In this document: piece by piece, positions 49,531-59,947 of the stretch
Layout: each line of letters starts with the position of its first letter
Numbering within the stretch: position 1 is the first letter of the stretch
Source of the DNA: Tamarix chinensis
Taxonomy: Eukaryota; Streptophyta; Magnoliopsida; Caryophyllales; Tamaricaceae
Assembly (NCBI GenBank): GCA_030549775.1
Contig: CM060175.1
Location: 104,948,922 to 105,012,921, forward strand
Length of the DNA stretch: 64,000 bases
Reading direction: 5' to 3'
Notes under the pieces: model-generated
Database searches by the model: none
Seen by the model: the letters and a program-made list of their open reading frames with translations, nothing else
Told to the model about the DNA's origin: nothing
Program-made: the position numbers and the translations under genes

Positions 49531-50229
49531 ACTTTTTTTTGGCCATGTACCCCTATTTTTACCCCCCAAACCATGTCCAAACACCATAAAAATTTAAGCA
49601 TAGCTCCACCACACATTCTTCTACACTTTCATACAATTCAAGCTTCCAATTTAATTTATTTAATTCCATTTTTATCCTCCTCTACCTTAACTTCCCTCTC
49701 AATTTTAATCTTCAATCCTAATCGTATTTTATCTTTTTTTCATAGGTGATCTTCCAGTGATCTCAGAGAAGGTATAGGATTTACATGTATAGAGTCTGGT
49801 GTCTTTGTTGGTGAGGATACATGTGATAGCTAGGGTTTTATGTGATACATGTATTTTTGTATATACTTTTGTATTAAGTATGTTGTATTAAGTAATGTGT
49901 CTATGGAAATATTATGAAATGATATTCTTGTTAGTAATGAAATTATGTACATACATATTTGGGTATAATGTTGGATCTAGGATATCTATGGGAAACATAG
50001 AATATGTACTTCGGATAATAAATAGAAATTTACATGTTTTGGGTTTCATAAGGATTTAGGAGAATATGATTGTCTTGACTATCCTGAGGGTATTATGATC
50101 ATTTGAGGATAATTACATACTCATAATTATGTTGTTTAATTGTATGTCTTGCATTTATATGAGTTTGGTATGATAATATACAATCAACTATGAATACTAT
50201 ATTAATCATTTAAGATAAAAGATCATGTG

Positions 50230-50650
50230 AGTCGGGCCAAGGTGTTTATATGGGTATGTTCCATCGGATAGTAATAGTGGCTCGAGTGTGTTGTCCTTGA
50301 GAGGTGCTTTAGTCTGTTCCACCGGATTAAAAATAGTGGAGCCCTATACTCAACGTAAATGAAAATACGATTAAGAGATAAAGTATAAATGAAAAGATAC
50401 TAATTATTTAAAGTGGAAGACTACGTGAGTCAAGACCGAGGTATTGAGTCTGTTCTACCAGATAATAATAGTGGTTCGGGTGTATTGTCCCCGAGAGGTG
50501 ATTAAGACTGTTCAAATGGTTTAATAATAATGGCTTAGGAGTATTTTACTCTGAGAGGTATTGGCTCTGTTCCACCAGATAATAATAGTGGTTCGGGTGT
50601 GTTGTCCTCGAGAGGTATTTCAGACTGTTCCATCGGTTTAAGAATAGTAG
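50230..50650 (+). repeat. Motif array in element G (6 units)
   Basis: Units near 50262, 50320, 50452, 50510, 50570 and 50628 of the CCACCAGATAATAATAGTGG type, each followed by a GTGTNTTGTCC-like spacer. Confidence 0.8.
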
Positions 50651-50788
50651 GGTCCTGAACTCAACATAAATAAAAGATTAAAATATGGTATATCTAATGA
50701 AAGACCTGGAATAAGTAATTATATAACATTCTTTGATTTACACATGTATGATTTTCTTGTGAGAATTTTTGTAACCCTGCTTGATTGT

Positions 50789-50868
50789 ACCGTTACCTTA
50801 CTTAGTACATAGCATACTGATCATTCGTTTCATGGATGCTGCTCAATCCAACGAGTAGACAACCCAAA
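50789..50868 (+). other. Conserved post-array block, element G copy
   Basis: TACCTTACTTAGTACATAGC then ATACTGATCATTCGTTTCAT and GGATGCTGCTCAATCC. Confidence 0.7.
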
Positions 50869-51265
50869 TGTTTATACAAGGTGGATGAATTTGTAGCCTT
50901 TAATGCTATATATGTTGAGGAGTGATTTCTCTTCTATTAGGGTTTGGGAGTAGAGTCATGTTATCCAGATGATAGTTTTACCCGGATATCTTTTTGGATT
51001 CTTAGTTCCATGAGATCCATTTTGTTGTATTTTGGATATTATAATCGGAGTTGATCTCCAAATGCTTATTTGATGTTATTACAAGATGTTCCGTCTCTTT
51101 CTATCATGCTTTAAATTTTTAAATTGTTTTGCCTTGTTATTGACATAAGGATGGTTGGGTAAGCCAAAATTATATCAATTACGGCAGTAGCATACACCTG
51201 TTTGATTAAAAGCTTCTGCTTAAAACGAAATTTTTTAATAGTAAATTTTGGGGTGTTACAGTTCC

Positions 51266-52300
51266 CTTCTTCTACTTCCATGAAGTAAAGCTGAGTTTTC
51301 TTGTGTTTGAGGTGATACCCAAGTGCAAAAACCTCATCATAAAAATAGCATAAGCTCTTAGCTCTCCTTTCACTCATCTATGTGACTATAAGAACCCTAG
51401 AATTTGGAGTAGGCATGTGAGTGGCAATTTAGGTATTGGGTTTTAGGAGCAATGAAGTTGTGCCTTATAGGGAGAGGGTTCTTTGGTTGAATTTTTTAGT
51501 GGACTGGGTATGGTTGGGGACTGCATTTTTGGTGGATAAGGATGGTTTGTTTAGATAAGCTACCTCAAATAACTTAGCAAGGGTGTAAGCCTACCTCACA
51601 CTCTTGGATTGAAACATTCTTACGTGCATTTGTATGCCAAACCTCAATCCTATTATAAAGCAACTCACTAAGTAATTCTCAACAAAGTTAACTCGAGTCT
51701 TGATAGTATGAAACATATCATGATAAGAACCCATTGATCCCATTTGGTGCATTTCTTTCAATTATGCCATAGGGTCATAATATAGATCACCAAATCTATC
51801 AAAAAGTTAGCGCACATGTTCTCCCCAGCTAGGTTAAGTGGTTACTAGTTGAGACTTCATAAAATCATGGTGCTAATGCAAAGCTTTGCCCTCCAAATGG
51901 ATAACAACTGGCTTAACTTTAGAATCCTTAGGTGTGTTATCCAGTGTAAAGAATTGCTTACACTTATAAAGCCATTCCTTTACCCTCTCACCAGTGAACT
52001 TGGGGAAATCAATCTTAGAGAGACATGTAGAACAATTATACTAGTGATTACCTGCATTTGCTAGAGCTAAGGCAATTTGTGCATGAAGTCGAACCTTAGG
52101 AGTACCTTCATTTGTATGATTACTAGAATCTTCCATTGGAAATCCTATTAGATCATGTTTTTCTAGTGAGTCCACAATCAATTGCTTTACCGCATTTACA
52201 ACCTCAGTGAGCTTGGTATCCATTGTAGCCATTTGTTGGTGGAGCTTTTCTTCAAGGCCCTTGATGGTGGTATGAGATCGATTGCCTTCTGCGATCCTTA
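51266..52300 (-). pseudogene. Ty3 gag region with degenerate zinc-knuckle segment
   Basis: On minus, from about 52232, MATMDTKLTEVVNAVKQLIV marks the gag N-terminal part. Around 52020-51900 it reads SKIDFPKFTGERVKEWLYKC and KQFFTLDNTPKDSKV, then VIHLEGKALH, the hallmark gag capsid segment. Near 51375-51266, MSERRAKSLCYFYDEVF and GYHLKHKKTQLYFMEV correspond to the ERRAKGLCYNCDEKF...GH...C segment, with the second and last cysteines replaced. In-frame stops show it is inactive. Confidence 0.8.
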
Positions 52301-52320
52301 ATCACCAAGGAGAGAGCAAA

Positions 52321-52332
52321 GTTTTGATACCA
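52321..52332 (-). other. Primer-binding site of the Ty3 element (initiator tRNA-Met type)
   Basis: TGGTATCAAAAC on minus, four bases after the LTR end TGCA. It resembles the TGGTATCAGAGC priming site used by many plant LTR elements, with two changes. Confidence 0.75.
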
Positions 52333-52336
52333 ATAT

Positions 52337-52833
52337 TGCAGCAACAGGGATGCAATACACAATACTTAGGGTGATATAACACTAAGAGAATGTTCAATCA
52401 AATAGTAGGAAAGCTTATGTAGGAAATGCCTTCAAACAGAGAGAATAATAGAGATAGAGAGACTGAACTGAGGAGGATAAAATTTTGATTAAGCATATCT
52501 CCCTTCTCCCTTACATCAAGCATTTTTATTAGTCCATTGCTAAGATAAAATCTTCTAACAAACTCCTAACGGCGTTGTAGAATAAGAATGAAAGAAAGGA
52601 ATCAGAATTAATAGAATTTGGAGATAACAAACTAAGATGGCCGCACGAACATTGCCATTGCCATGTCATTGCTGAGTTAGCCTCTCCTTCGTACTGCCTG
52701 CCTCAATATAAATAGAGACATCTACATGAAAGTTGACATTACGATGTCATTCCTAAGTTGGCCTCTCCTTCGCACTCCTTGCATCATATTGTAGTTTGGC
52801 AACAAATAGATCATATTCGACATACATCTAACA
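52337..52833 (-). repeat. 5' LTR of the Ty3 element, about 497 bp
   Basis: On minus it begins TGTTAGATGTATG and ends TTGCTGCA, followed by the primer-binding site. It contains a TATTTATATT box (52714-52705) and two imperfect direct repeats on plus near 52663-52706 and 52743-52788 (sharing CCTCTCCTTCG), one on each side of the TATA box. No 3' LTR is available for comparison, so the 5' boundary is tentative. Confidence 0.65.
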
Positions 52834-53526
52834 ATATAATATTACTTGAGTAGATTTGTGTTTTAGAACAAGAAGATTGAAGTGGGTTAAGAAAAACAAG
52901 TTGAAGTTGCATGGGAGACTATCAATCAAGAACTTCTTGGAGTTGGGTCTCGATTTAGGTTTTGAGTTTGAGCATATTGCGTTATTCAAGAGGAAGGCAC
53001 AACAACAATTCATACGGTCTTAGGCATTGTTTTCCTTATCTTATTTTCTGAATATTATATAATATGATATGATTAACAATAATCTTATCAGATTTCGTCT
53101 ATTAATACTAATTATTATTATTATTATTAATTATGTCAATGACAAATATTATTATAATATAATAATATTATTATATTATTAATGTTAATATGAATATTGA
53201 TAATGTTAATGATAAATATGATTGTTATAATTAATAATAATTATTCTAATTAATATTATTATTATAATAATTTGTTTACTTTATTGGAATATTTATATCA
53301 TTATATTTGTGCAAATAATAATTATTATATTAATTACAATATTCATAAAAATATTATTATAATTTATAATATTTATTATGATAATTTGCTATAAATATAA
53401 ATATAATGATAATTTTAATAATACTATTCATAATATTCTTTTATTTTTCTAAATATTATTATAATAAATAATATTATTATCATTAGAAATACTAATGTAA
53501 ATAATAATATGATAATAAGTATGATA
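52834..53526. other. AT-rich low-complexity DNA
   Basis: Interrupted ATT/AATA repeats; no gene or terminus is seen. Confidence 0.5.
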
Positions 53527-53579
<53 letters not shown>

Positions 53580-53580
53580 C
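53527..53580. repeat. (ATT)n microsatellite
   Basis: About 18 uninterrupted units. Confidence 0.95.
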
Positions 53581-53779
53581 TTCTATGATCTAATTGGATC
53601 ACATTGGAAAATAAAGTAAGGAAAATGAGGCCCTGGTCCGGCAGCCTATGCTCCACTGCCTGAAGATGGAGAGACTGACGGTGAATGTTCTTTGCTTGTT
53701 TAGCCTTCCTGAGAGATTTATAGATGAGTTGCCAACTTTCCATGTGCAGGCTTAGAGCATCTAAAATACGAACTTTCAA
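53576..53779 (-). CDS. Isolated coding-like fragment, product not recognised
   Basis: A 67-codon minus-strand frame in very AT-rich DNA. After an acceptor-like TATTTTAG it reads LHMESWQLIYKSLRKAKQAK, then NIHRQSLHLQAVEHRLPDQG and a stop at 53576. The local GC content rises sharply and the residue composition is gene-like. No neighbouring exon or start context was found. It may be an exon fragment captured by a mobile element or a relic; I cannot name the family. Confidence 0.3.
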
Positions 53780-54348
53780 TCTTAAATTTAAAATAACTTA
53801 AATTTAAAAAAGGATTATAGGTATAAAAAAAACTCAAATTTAAGGTATCCAAAATTTAAAAACCGATGTACATTAACTATATTTTTTAAACTAATGTTTA
53901 CTCTTAAAATATATATGAGGTATTTATTTATTTATTTATTTATTAAAAAAATTCCTTATTAATTAAATTATTTGTAAAATTATATTAATTATATAAGATT
54001 ATTTATAGATTAATATAAATTAAAAGTTAAATATTATAAAGTATAAATGGTTGGTAATGTGATTGATAAAAATAATTGAGTGGTATAAATTTAAGGTAAT
54101 GGAATGTAAAATAGATAATTAAATTTGAGTTAAATTAATAAAAGTAAAAGAGATGAAAGAAAAAATAATTAAATAGTATAATTAAAAATATAAATTTAAA
54201 GATAATATTAGATATGCTCTTATATTGATCATCATTGGAAGAAGAAGACAAACAAAAACAAAACATCCTTTTTTCTTTGGTGTAATCGTATGATATCCAT
54301 AATTATGCAATTTTTAGAGCAACTATAATGGATAGTAGCTTAATTAGG
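53780..54348. other. AT-rich intergenic DNA
   Basis: No gene is seen; a (TTTA)n run occurs near 53925-53943. Confidence 0.45.
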
Positions 54349-54779
54349 AGGATGGCAACGAGATGGGTCGGAAATAGGATTTCCATCCTCATTATTAAAT
54401 CCGATAAGTAAAATATTTTGAATTCTTTTTTATTTTTGAACCATTTTTTTATTTTTGATTCATTTTCCGACTTAAAATTCAATCCAATATCTATCTTTAA
54501 TATCTGAATTTATTTTTTTACTATATATTTTAATTTATATTATATATAAAAAATTATATATATAACACATATAGAGTAATATAAAAAAAATATAAAATAC
54601 AAATTTTAAGACGGATTTAAAAATGGAGATTCTAAGCCTATTCTTACTCCTCCTCCAGAAAACTTTTTTGATAAAAACCTTCGAATATAAACTTTATCTT
54701 CAAAATCTCTTTTCGAATCTAAATCCAAACAAATAATCTCCGATGGAATCCTTAATAAGCGAAAAAATTTATCATTCCT
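54349..54779. mobile_element. Second hAT-like MITE, about 430 bp
   Basis: Starts AGGATGGCAACGAG and ends TTATCATTCCT, with an imperfect terminal inverted repeat like that of 46284-47042. The flanks carry TTAATTAG and GTTAATTG, a possible degraded 8-bp TSD. The interior contains ATCCG/TCCGA words and no coding sequence. Confidence 0.5.
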
Positions 54780-56400
54780 GGTTAATTGGTAGCTTACCGT
54801 TTATTTTGCTCGTTTTCACAATAAAAAAATATACGGCCGATAAATAGAGTCCACGTACATACTTCATCAGGTAGAAACTTTTCTAAGATACGGTATCTTA
54901 AATTGTTACCTCATTTGGTTTTCTCTTAGTTTGTAATTGTCGTGCTACCCCATTATTCCTGTTTCTTTAATGATGACTTTGATTTGAGGTAAATTAAGTT
55001 TAATGAAATTGAATTAATTGATTTAATTTATTTAGAAGTGAGTTTTATTAATTTTAATTAGGTAAATAAAAATTGAAGTTTTACTTTAATTTATTTTAAT
55101 TAATTTTATTTTTATTAACTTTCTATTTCGCAAGTAATAAATGTGAATAAAAAAATATACGTAAATTTTATATATGTATCTTAATTTAAACAAAATTTTG
55201 AAAACATTTGTTCTACTTTATCCAAATTCACACAAATTAGGTTAATATCATTCAAAAAATATTTTAAAATATTCATTTCAATTTATCTCAATTCCTTTCA
55301 CTTAAATTAATTTTTAATATTTATCATCATCCTTATACATGCCAATCTAAACAAAGCATAAGAGTCTCCTGTTGTACATGGTCTAAGACCATAGAATATT
55401 TGATAAAAAAAAAATTTAATATTTAAAAGATTAGATATTTATTTAAAAAATTAGATATTTAAAATTTTAGATCAAATAATAAATAATATGTCAAATATTT
55501 AAAACCTTCAAACAGGCTATAAATAAAAAATATCTGATAAAAAATTATTCATTTGAAAATTAATAAATTAATTTAATTTGAATCAATATGATATAATAAT
55601 TTCATTTGAGTCTTAAATTACATTATATTTAATTAATAATTCTAAATTTTGGATAATATTTAAATATTTAATTGAAATAATAATAAAAGAATAAAAAATC
55701 TACTTAATATAAATACTCTCATTTCAAGTAATACACATATACATATATGCTTATATACCATACGATTTTATAAGAAATAAATAGTATTTAGAATACATAT
55801 GTATATAATTTATAAGATTGGATATTACTTGTATTTCTTCGATCTGATATCTGATTTATTTGATATTTTATTGATCGAATAGGCCATTTTATTTAAAAAT
55901 ATATATCTAATTGATTATTTAATTTTTTAAATAGGGTCGGATCATTAAATATCAAATAACATGAACAACTCTAGTAGCAAACGACGAACCCTACCTTGTT
56001 TCCCTTTTTCCTGCACCCTTTGTTCATAGTGTTGGAAATAAAAGAATACAAATTCTTTGTGTTTTTTTAGGTGGACAATAACCCCATCAAATATCTACAA
56101 TATTATAAATAAATAAAACAATGACAAATTACAAGTATATAGAAATAAAAATTTATGGGAGAAAAAAGACAGATTTTTATATTTAAAAAAAAAAACTAAG
56201 AACTTATACTTTTTTTGTTACAACGGAATAGAAAATAATATTTTATGTTTTCTTCATTCTTAGAAACAACACTCGATTATTATTAATTTTTTAACTTGTA
56301 AAAAATGTATAAGTTAAAACTTTATAATTAATCAAATAAATTAAATTATTATACTAATAAATATTAAATCTCTTATATTAAAAAATTTTCTAATCAACTC
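54780..56400. other. AT-rich intergenic DNA
   Basis: Dominated by AAATAT/TTTAAT words. Repeated TTAGATATTT words near 55420-55460 hint at another decayed MITE. No gene or RNA is recognised. Confidence 0.4.
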
Positions 56401-56833
56401 TATTAAGATTACTCCTTCGTTCACGTATTCTTGCTGTTAATCGACCCTAATACCTTTTCAACCAGCTGATTCCACCGGTTGGTCTCTCTATATTACCCTG
56501 CACTGACCAACCGACGTATCATTGCCCTATCACCCATGAGAATCGCAACTTATGCCTTTGTTCTGCGATCCCTACTTGATGCCCTTAGCAGTTGTCCTTC
56601 GGTAGACGACGCGTTGGCTGATGGCCCCTAGAGGTCACCCTTGGCTGATGGCCTTCGACGATGACTTCTTGACTGACACACGTCTCTTTTTCTTTGGTCG
56701 GCAGCCCCTGATGGTTGCCTTTGACTGATATGTTTGCCGTTGACCAAGACCTTTGTTGTCTATCTCCTTTAATTGATCAGCTAAGCATTTTTCTTTATTG
56801 AAGAAACCCAACGTAGGATAACCTGTTTTAGCA
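56401..56833. other. Unassigned moderate-GC stretch upstream of the APX pseudogene
   Basis: Composition rises here. TGGCTGATGGCC-type phrases repeat near 56612 and 56643 and a GGCAGCCCCTGATGG variant follows near 56701. No open frame of note. The last part may be the 5' UTR of the retrocopy. Confidence 0.35.
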
Positions 56834-57548
56834 GTGGGGAAATCCTACCCGACTGTTAGCGCGCGAGGAGTACCAAGAGGCTATTGAGGAAGCCCAGAGA
56901 GATCAGGGCACTTATCGCTGAGAAGAACTGTGCACCTCTTATGCTTCGTTTGGCATGGCATTCTGCTGGTACCTTCGATATTCAATCAAAGACCGGTGGT
57001 CCTTATGGAAAATGAGGCACAAGGCTCAACAAGGTCACGCTGCCAGTAACGGATTTATATCACAGTTAGGCTGTTGAAGCCACTCAAGGAGCAATTTCGG
57101 ATTCTCTCCTATGCTGTTTTCTTCCAGCTTGCTGTACTGGAGGACCTGAAGTTCCTTTCCACCCTGGCAAACCAGACATGGAAGAGCGACCCCAGGAGGC
57201 CCGTCTTCCTGATGCCACGAAGGGTTGTGACCATGCTTGTCAAGCAAATGGGTCTTACTGACAAAGACGTTGTAGTCCTCTCTACTCTGGAGGTCACACT
57301 CCGGGAAGGTGTCACAAAGATCGCTCTGGTTTTGATGGTCCTTCGACCGCCAACCCTCTCATTTTCGACAATTCTTAATTCAAGGAGCTTCTGACCGGTG
57401 CGAAGGAAGACCTTCTTTAACTTCCATCTGACAAGGCTCTTCTTGAAGATCCTGTAAGAAGAAATATGCAGCTGATGAGGATGCTTTCTTTGCTGTCTAT
57501 GCTGAGGCCCATTTGAAGCTCTCAGAATTGGGATTGGCTGAAGCTTAA
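56834..57548 (+). pseudogene. Processed pseudogene of cytosolic ascorbate peroxidase (APX1/2-like)
   Basis: Cytosolic ascorbate peroxidase reduces hydrogen peroxide with ascorbate. The copy starts where the ATG should be with GTG, reading GKSYPTVS, then a 4-base insertion, then [10 protein letters not shown]. After a frame change it reads [20 protein letters not shown] and GTFD, which keeps the active-site Arg, Trp and distal His. Later pieces include [10 protein letters not shown], the proximal-His segment [17 protein letters not shown] and NPLIFDNS, and the end [28 protein letters not shown] at 57546-57548. The pieces run without any of the introns that interrupt plant APX genes and with several frameshifts and stops (for example TGA after GGPYGK). 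It lies tail-to-tail with the GRAS gene. Very probably a dead retrocopy. Confidence 0.92.
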
Positions 57549-57728
57549 ATGATTCAAAGGCAGAGCAACGTGGAAAGTACTATAATGGAGATATCATATT
57601 TAGGTCTTGATGCTCTTTCGGACAATTGTTTATGTAGTTGGAAGCGTCCTTTTGCCTTCATTGATGAGATATGTTGAATGTTGCTGGTTTCAATAAGAAA
57701 ACCTCTTCCTTCTCCCCCAAAAAAAAAA
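57549..57728 (+). other. 3' UTR and poly(A) remnant of the APX retrocopy
   Basis: After the pseudogene stop come about 140 bases, an AATAAG signal-like word (57692-57697) and a 10-A run (57719-57728). This is consistent with copying from a polyadenylated mRNA. A flanking duplication was not identified. Confidence 0.6.
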
Positions 57729-57873
57729 GACCGTCTGCGAATAAAAAAAAATTAAGATGCTGAAAGATGCATCTATGGTGAGTGGGGTTGACTGACTCGG
57801 GTTGTTTGAGAAATTCCGCATCTCAAGAACTGATCAAAGATGAGATTGACAAGTTAGAAACATGTACCAAAAC

Positions 57874-57879
57874 TTTATT
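57874..57879 (-). terminator. Poly(A) signal of the GRAS gene
   Basis: AATAAA on minus (TGTAATAAAGTTTTGG context), about 345 bases after the stop codon, giving a plausible 3' UTR length. Confidence 0.55.
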
Positions 57880-58222
57880 ACAGAAAAATGCGGAAGCGAG
57901 CTCACTCTTTAACCTAACATGAAATTATACAAGAAACTAATTTAGCAGGACTGATTTAATATAAATCTATGCTCCAACACACTCTCTCGCATGGATCAAA
58001 GACCCAACACATCCTACAACAAGACAATAAAACAACAACATAGCCATGTCTCGGTGGCAAGGCAAATTGCAGGTATAATAATACACTCTAACATACAAAT
58101 GTCAGAGACGACTCGAACTTAGTTACCGCGACTTGCCAAATGACACATTCTCAGAGTAATCCCATGCCGCCAGACTATGTGCCACGATGCCGCCTAAAAG
58201 AATCAAACAAATTCTAGCATAA

Positions 58223-59947
58223 TCAATGCCATGCTGAAGCAGAGATCAACATTCTATCCTTCCAACCCAATAGCATAGCTCCATCCTTCTCAGCTAAAGT
58301 ATAATTCTCAGAGTAACACCTAAGTAATCCTCTTATCACGGAATTCACGTAACCGCTCAAATGATATGGCTGAAACCCAGCCATAGTAAACCTCGACTTC
58401 CACTTGCCAAACAGCTCATGACGTTCCACTCTCTCCTTCCCTTCACAAGCTATGACATTAACGATATCCTTAGCCAAGCAATGCTGCTCCACGTTAATCC
58501 TCTCCTTCCTATCCCTCGGCATCGTGACATCAATCGACTCGAACATTGCCGAGTAGTAGTCCAGTGTTTCGGTAAACCTAGTAAGGAATGGGGTGGTGTT
58601 GGTGTTTGATTCTTGCTCTACCAGAGTTGTTACCTTCGGAGAGAGTGACCTGACCATTCTCAGAAGCCCGTCCCTTGGATTGTTCACGTCAACACTCTCG
58701 TCGGGAGTGTGGTGGAGCTGTAGGGGAAAATTCACAGCCAATGCCTCCCCGGGCCTTATATCCAGCATATCTAGAGTGACATCAGGAGCAAAGACGGGGA
58801 CTGGATGAAATTCAACCATGATCCCGTGCTTCTTGGAGATTGCAGCCAATCGCCTACCTACAGCCCCCAAACAGGCCCCACGTGCGTACTTGGAGACGGG
58901 ATCATCAATGCCCGTAATTCGTACATGAGGGGGTCCGCCAGGCCGAGCTGCCAGTGCTTGCAAGAGCGTCAGCCATTGAGTGCCTTGGGCAATCTGGAAG
59001 TCTATGATGTGTATGAGATCCTCATTTTTGCATGCATCAGCTATAGCTCCATTTGCGGCCATGTACCCAAACTTGAGGTATGGACAGACCTCGTAGAGAA
59101 TGTGCATGTAGGATAATAAGTCTTTTCCTAGAGGCTCCTTGCACCTAAGAGCACGATATATGTTGGTTCCTGAAGATTGTTTCCTAGCTACTAATCCTTC
59201 AATCATGTAAGCACCAAGACGTTGGATTGGTTCCCCGCTGATTGAGACAGCACCCCTGGCTTCTTCAAGCAACTTCTCAAAATCATCTGATCTGTTTTCA
59301 GATAGAGCCCTTGCACACTCAACCAATAGGCGCTTCAAGTTGCCAGAGGGGCTGCTTTGTAAGTACATTGAATCCCTAACCTTGGAAGAATGTGAAGCTA
59401 CAAGTTGTTGAGTACCATGTGAAGCAGCCTGAGGTTCCCGACCACAAATCCTGGATATCTGACCAGGCAACTGTGGCTGCCGGTTTTCACGTAAAGAGGG
59501 ACTACTAGCTGCAGCTACTCTATCTCCTTCATCGTCAGGACCCATAAGAGCAGTCTCTAATTCCATCAAAGCATGCTGTATGTGCCCGCCATAGAATGAA
59601 CTTTGTGACAGCAAAGTCTGATCAGAAGAAAACAGCACAGTGGTGTCCCGTTGATGATCCAAAGATGGGCTCGACTGCTGGGAGCAAACGCTAGTGTCGA
59701 TGGAGGTTGGGCTGGCTCCTGATAGATTCTCCGTAGAGCTGTGCTGCGGTTCTAGGCTGCCACTTAATGTTGGGGTTGTTTCACAGTCAAAGGGAGAAGA
59801 GAAGGGTGAGTTGGGAGAGTTTCTTACGTGGAACTTCAAGGATCCAGGTATCCTATAAAGTGCTGGTGGTTGAGCAGCCAATTGAGAAGGGGTATTTGGT
59901 AGATCTGAGCTAGTAAATCCGGATCTCAAAATCTGGTGCGAGTCCAT
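58223..59947 (-). CDS. GRAS transcription regulator, PAT1 subfamily (PAT1/SCL13/SCL21-like)
   Basis: 574 aa in one uninterrupted exon, the usual length and structure for this subfamily; it acts in the nucleus and cytosol as a transcriptional co-regulator, linked in relatives to phytochrome and stress signalling. A variable Ser/Gln/Pro-rich N-terminus (1-200) contains the subfamily motif ALMELETALMGPDDE (126-140). The GRAS domain follows: leucine-rich region I (about 203-285, LKRLLVECARALSE), the VHIID motif as IHIIDFQIAQGTQW (312-325), leucine-rich region II (about 355-395), the PFYRE region (about 403-470, with AVNFPLQLHHTPDESVDVNN and LVEQESNTNTTPF), and the SAW region (about 521-574) with RVERHELFGKWKSRF before it and ending SASAWH. 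All hallmark residues are present, so it looks functional. The start is the first ATG after a predicted 5' UTR intron. The exact orthologue within the clade cannot be assigned here. Confidence 0.96.
   Translation of the reverse strand: MDSHQILRSGFTSSDLPNTPSQLAAQPPALYRIPGSLKFHVRNSPNSPFSSPFDCETTPTLSGSLEPQHSSTENLSGASPTSIDTSVCSQQSSPSLDHQRDTTVLFSSDQTLLSQSSFYGGHIQHALMELETALMGPDDEGDRVAAASSPSLRENRQPQLPGQISRICGREPQAASHGTQQLVASHSSKVRDSMYLQSSPSGNLKRLLVECARALSENRSDDFEKLLEEARGAVSISGEPIQRLGAYMIEGLVARKQSSGTNIYRALRCKEPLGKDLLSYMHILYEVCPYLKFGYMAANGAIADACKNEDLIHIIDFQIAQGTQWLTLLQALAARPGGPPHVRITGIDDPVSKYARGACLGAVGRRLAAISKKHGIMVEFHPVPVFAPDVTLDMLDIRPGEALAVNFPLQLHHTPDESVDVNNPRDGLLRMVRSLSPKVTTLVEQESNTNTTPFLTRFTETLDYYSAMFESIDVTMPRDRKERINVEQHCLAKDIVNVIACEGKERVERHELFGKWKSRFTMAGFQPYHLSGYVNSVIRGLLRCYSENYTLAEKDGAMLLGWKDRMLISASAWH

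Larger units (their letters stand above)
48289..51260 (+). mobile_element. Element G: subfamily-2 long LTR inserted in the Ty3 element
   Basis: 2,972 bp. Starts TGTAATACCCAAAAATTTTG and ends TTTTGGGGTGTTACA, so its ends are near-inverted repeats of each other. The flanks ATTCC (48284-48288) and GTTCC (51261-51265) form a 5-bp TSD with one mismatch, and the Ty3 reading frame resumes across it (EVEEG then NDEGEVLEDGENDLP). Contains a pyrimidine-rich tract (about 48540-48590), a C-rich segment with histidine/proline-rich false frames, the array, the conserved block and terminus. No coding domain was seen. Confidence 0.88.
47043..52833 (-). mobile_element. Ty3/gypsy retrotransposon remnant (5' LTR to RT), with nested insertions
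   Basis: On the minus strand, in the order expected for the family: 5' LTR (52833-52337), primer-binding site (52332), gag (about 52300-51400), zinc-knuckle-like segment (51380-51266), [element G 48289-51260], protease (48283-47690) and RT N-terminus (47578-47402), [Cassandra-like LTR 47100-47401], RT continuation (47099-47043). The RT then stops at a hAT-like MITE; the rest of pol and the 3' LTR are absent. The gag/zinc-knuckle style and short LTR resemble chromovirus-type elements, but I cannot fix the lineage. Confidence 0.85.

Noticed and set aside
57035..57394. Open frames on both strands over the APX pseudogene
   Set aside because: Neither follows the peroxidase reading frame over its length; they are shadows of a frameshifted pseudogene.
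58361..59116. Plus-strand frames opposite the GRAS CDS
   Set aside because: Antisense shadows of the conserved GRAS frame.
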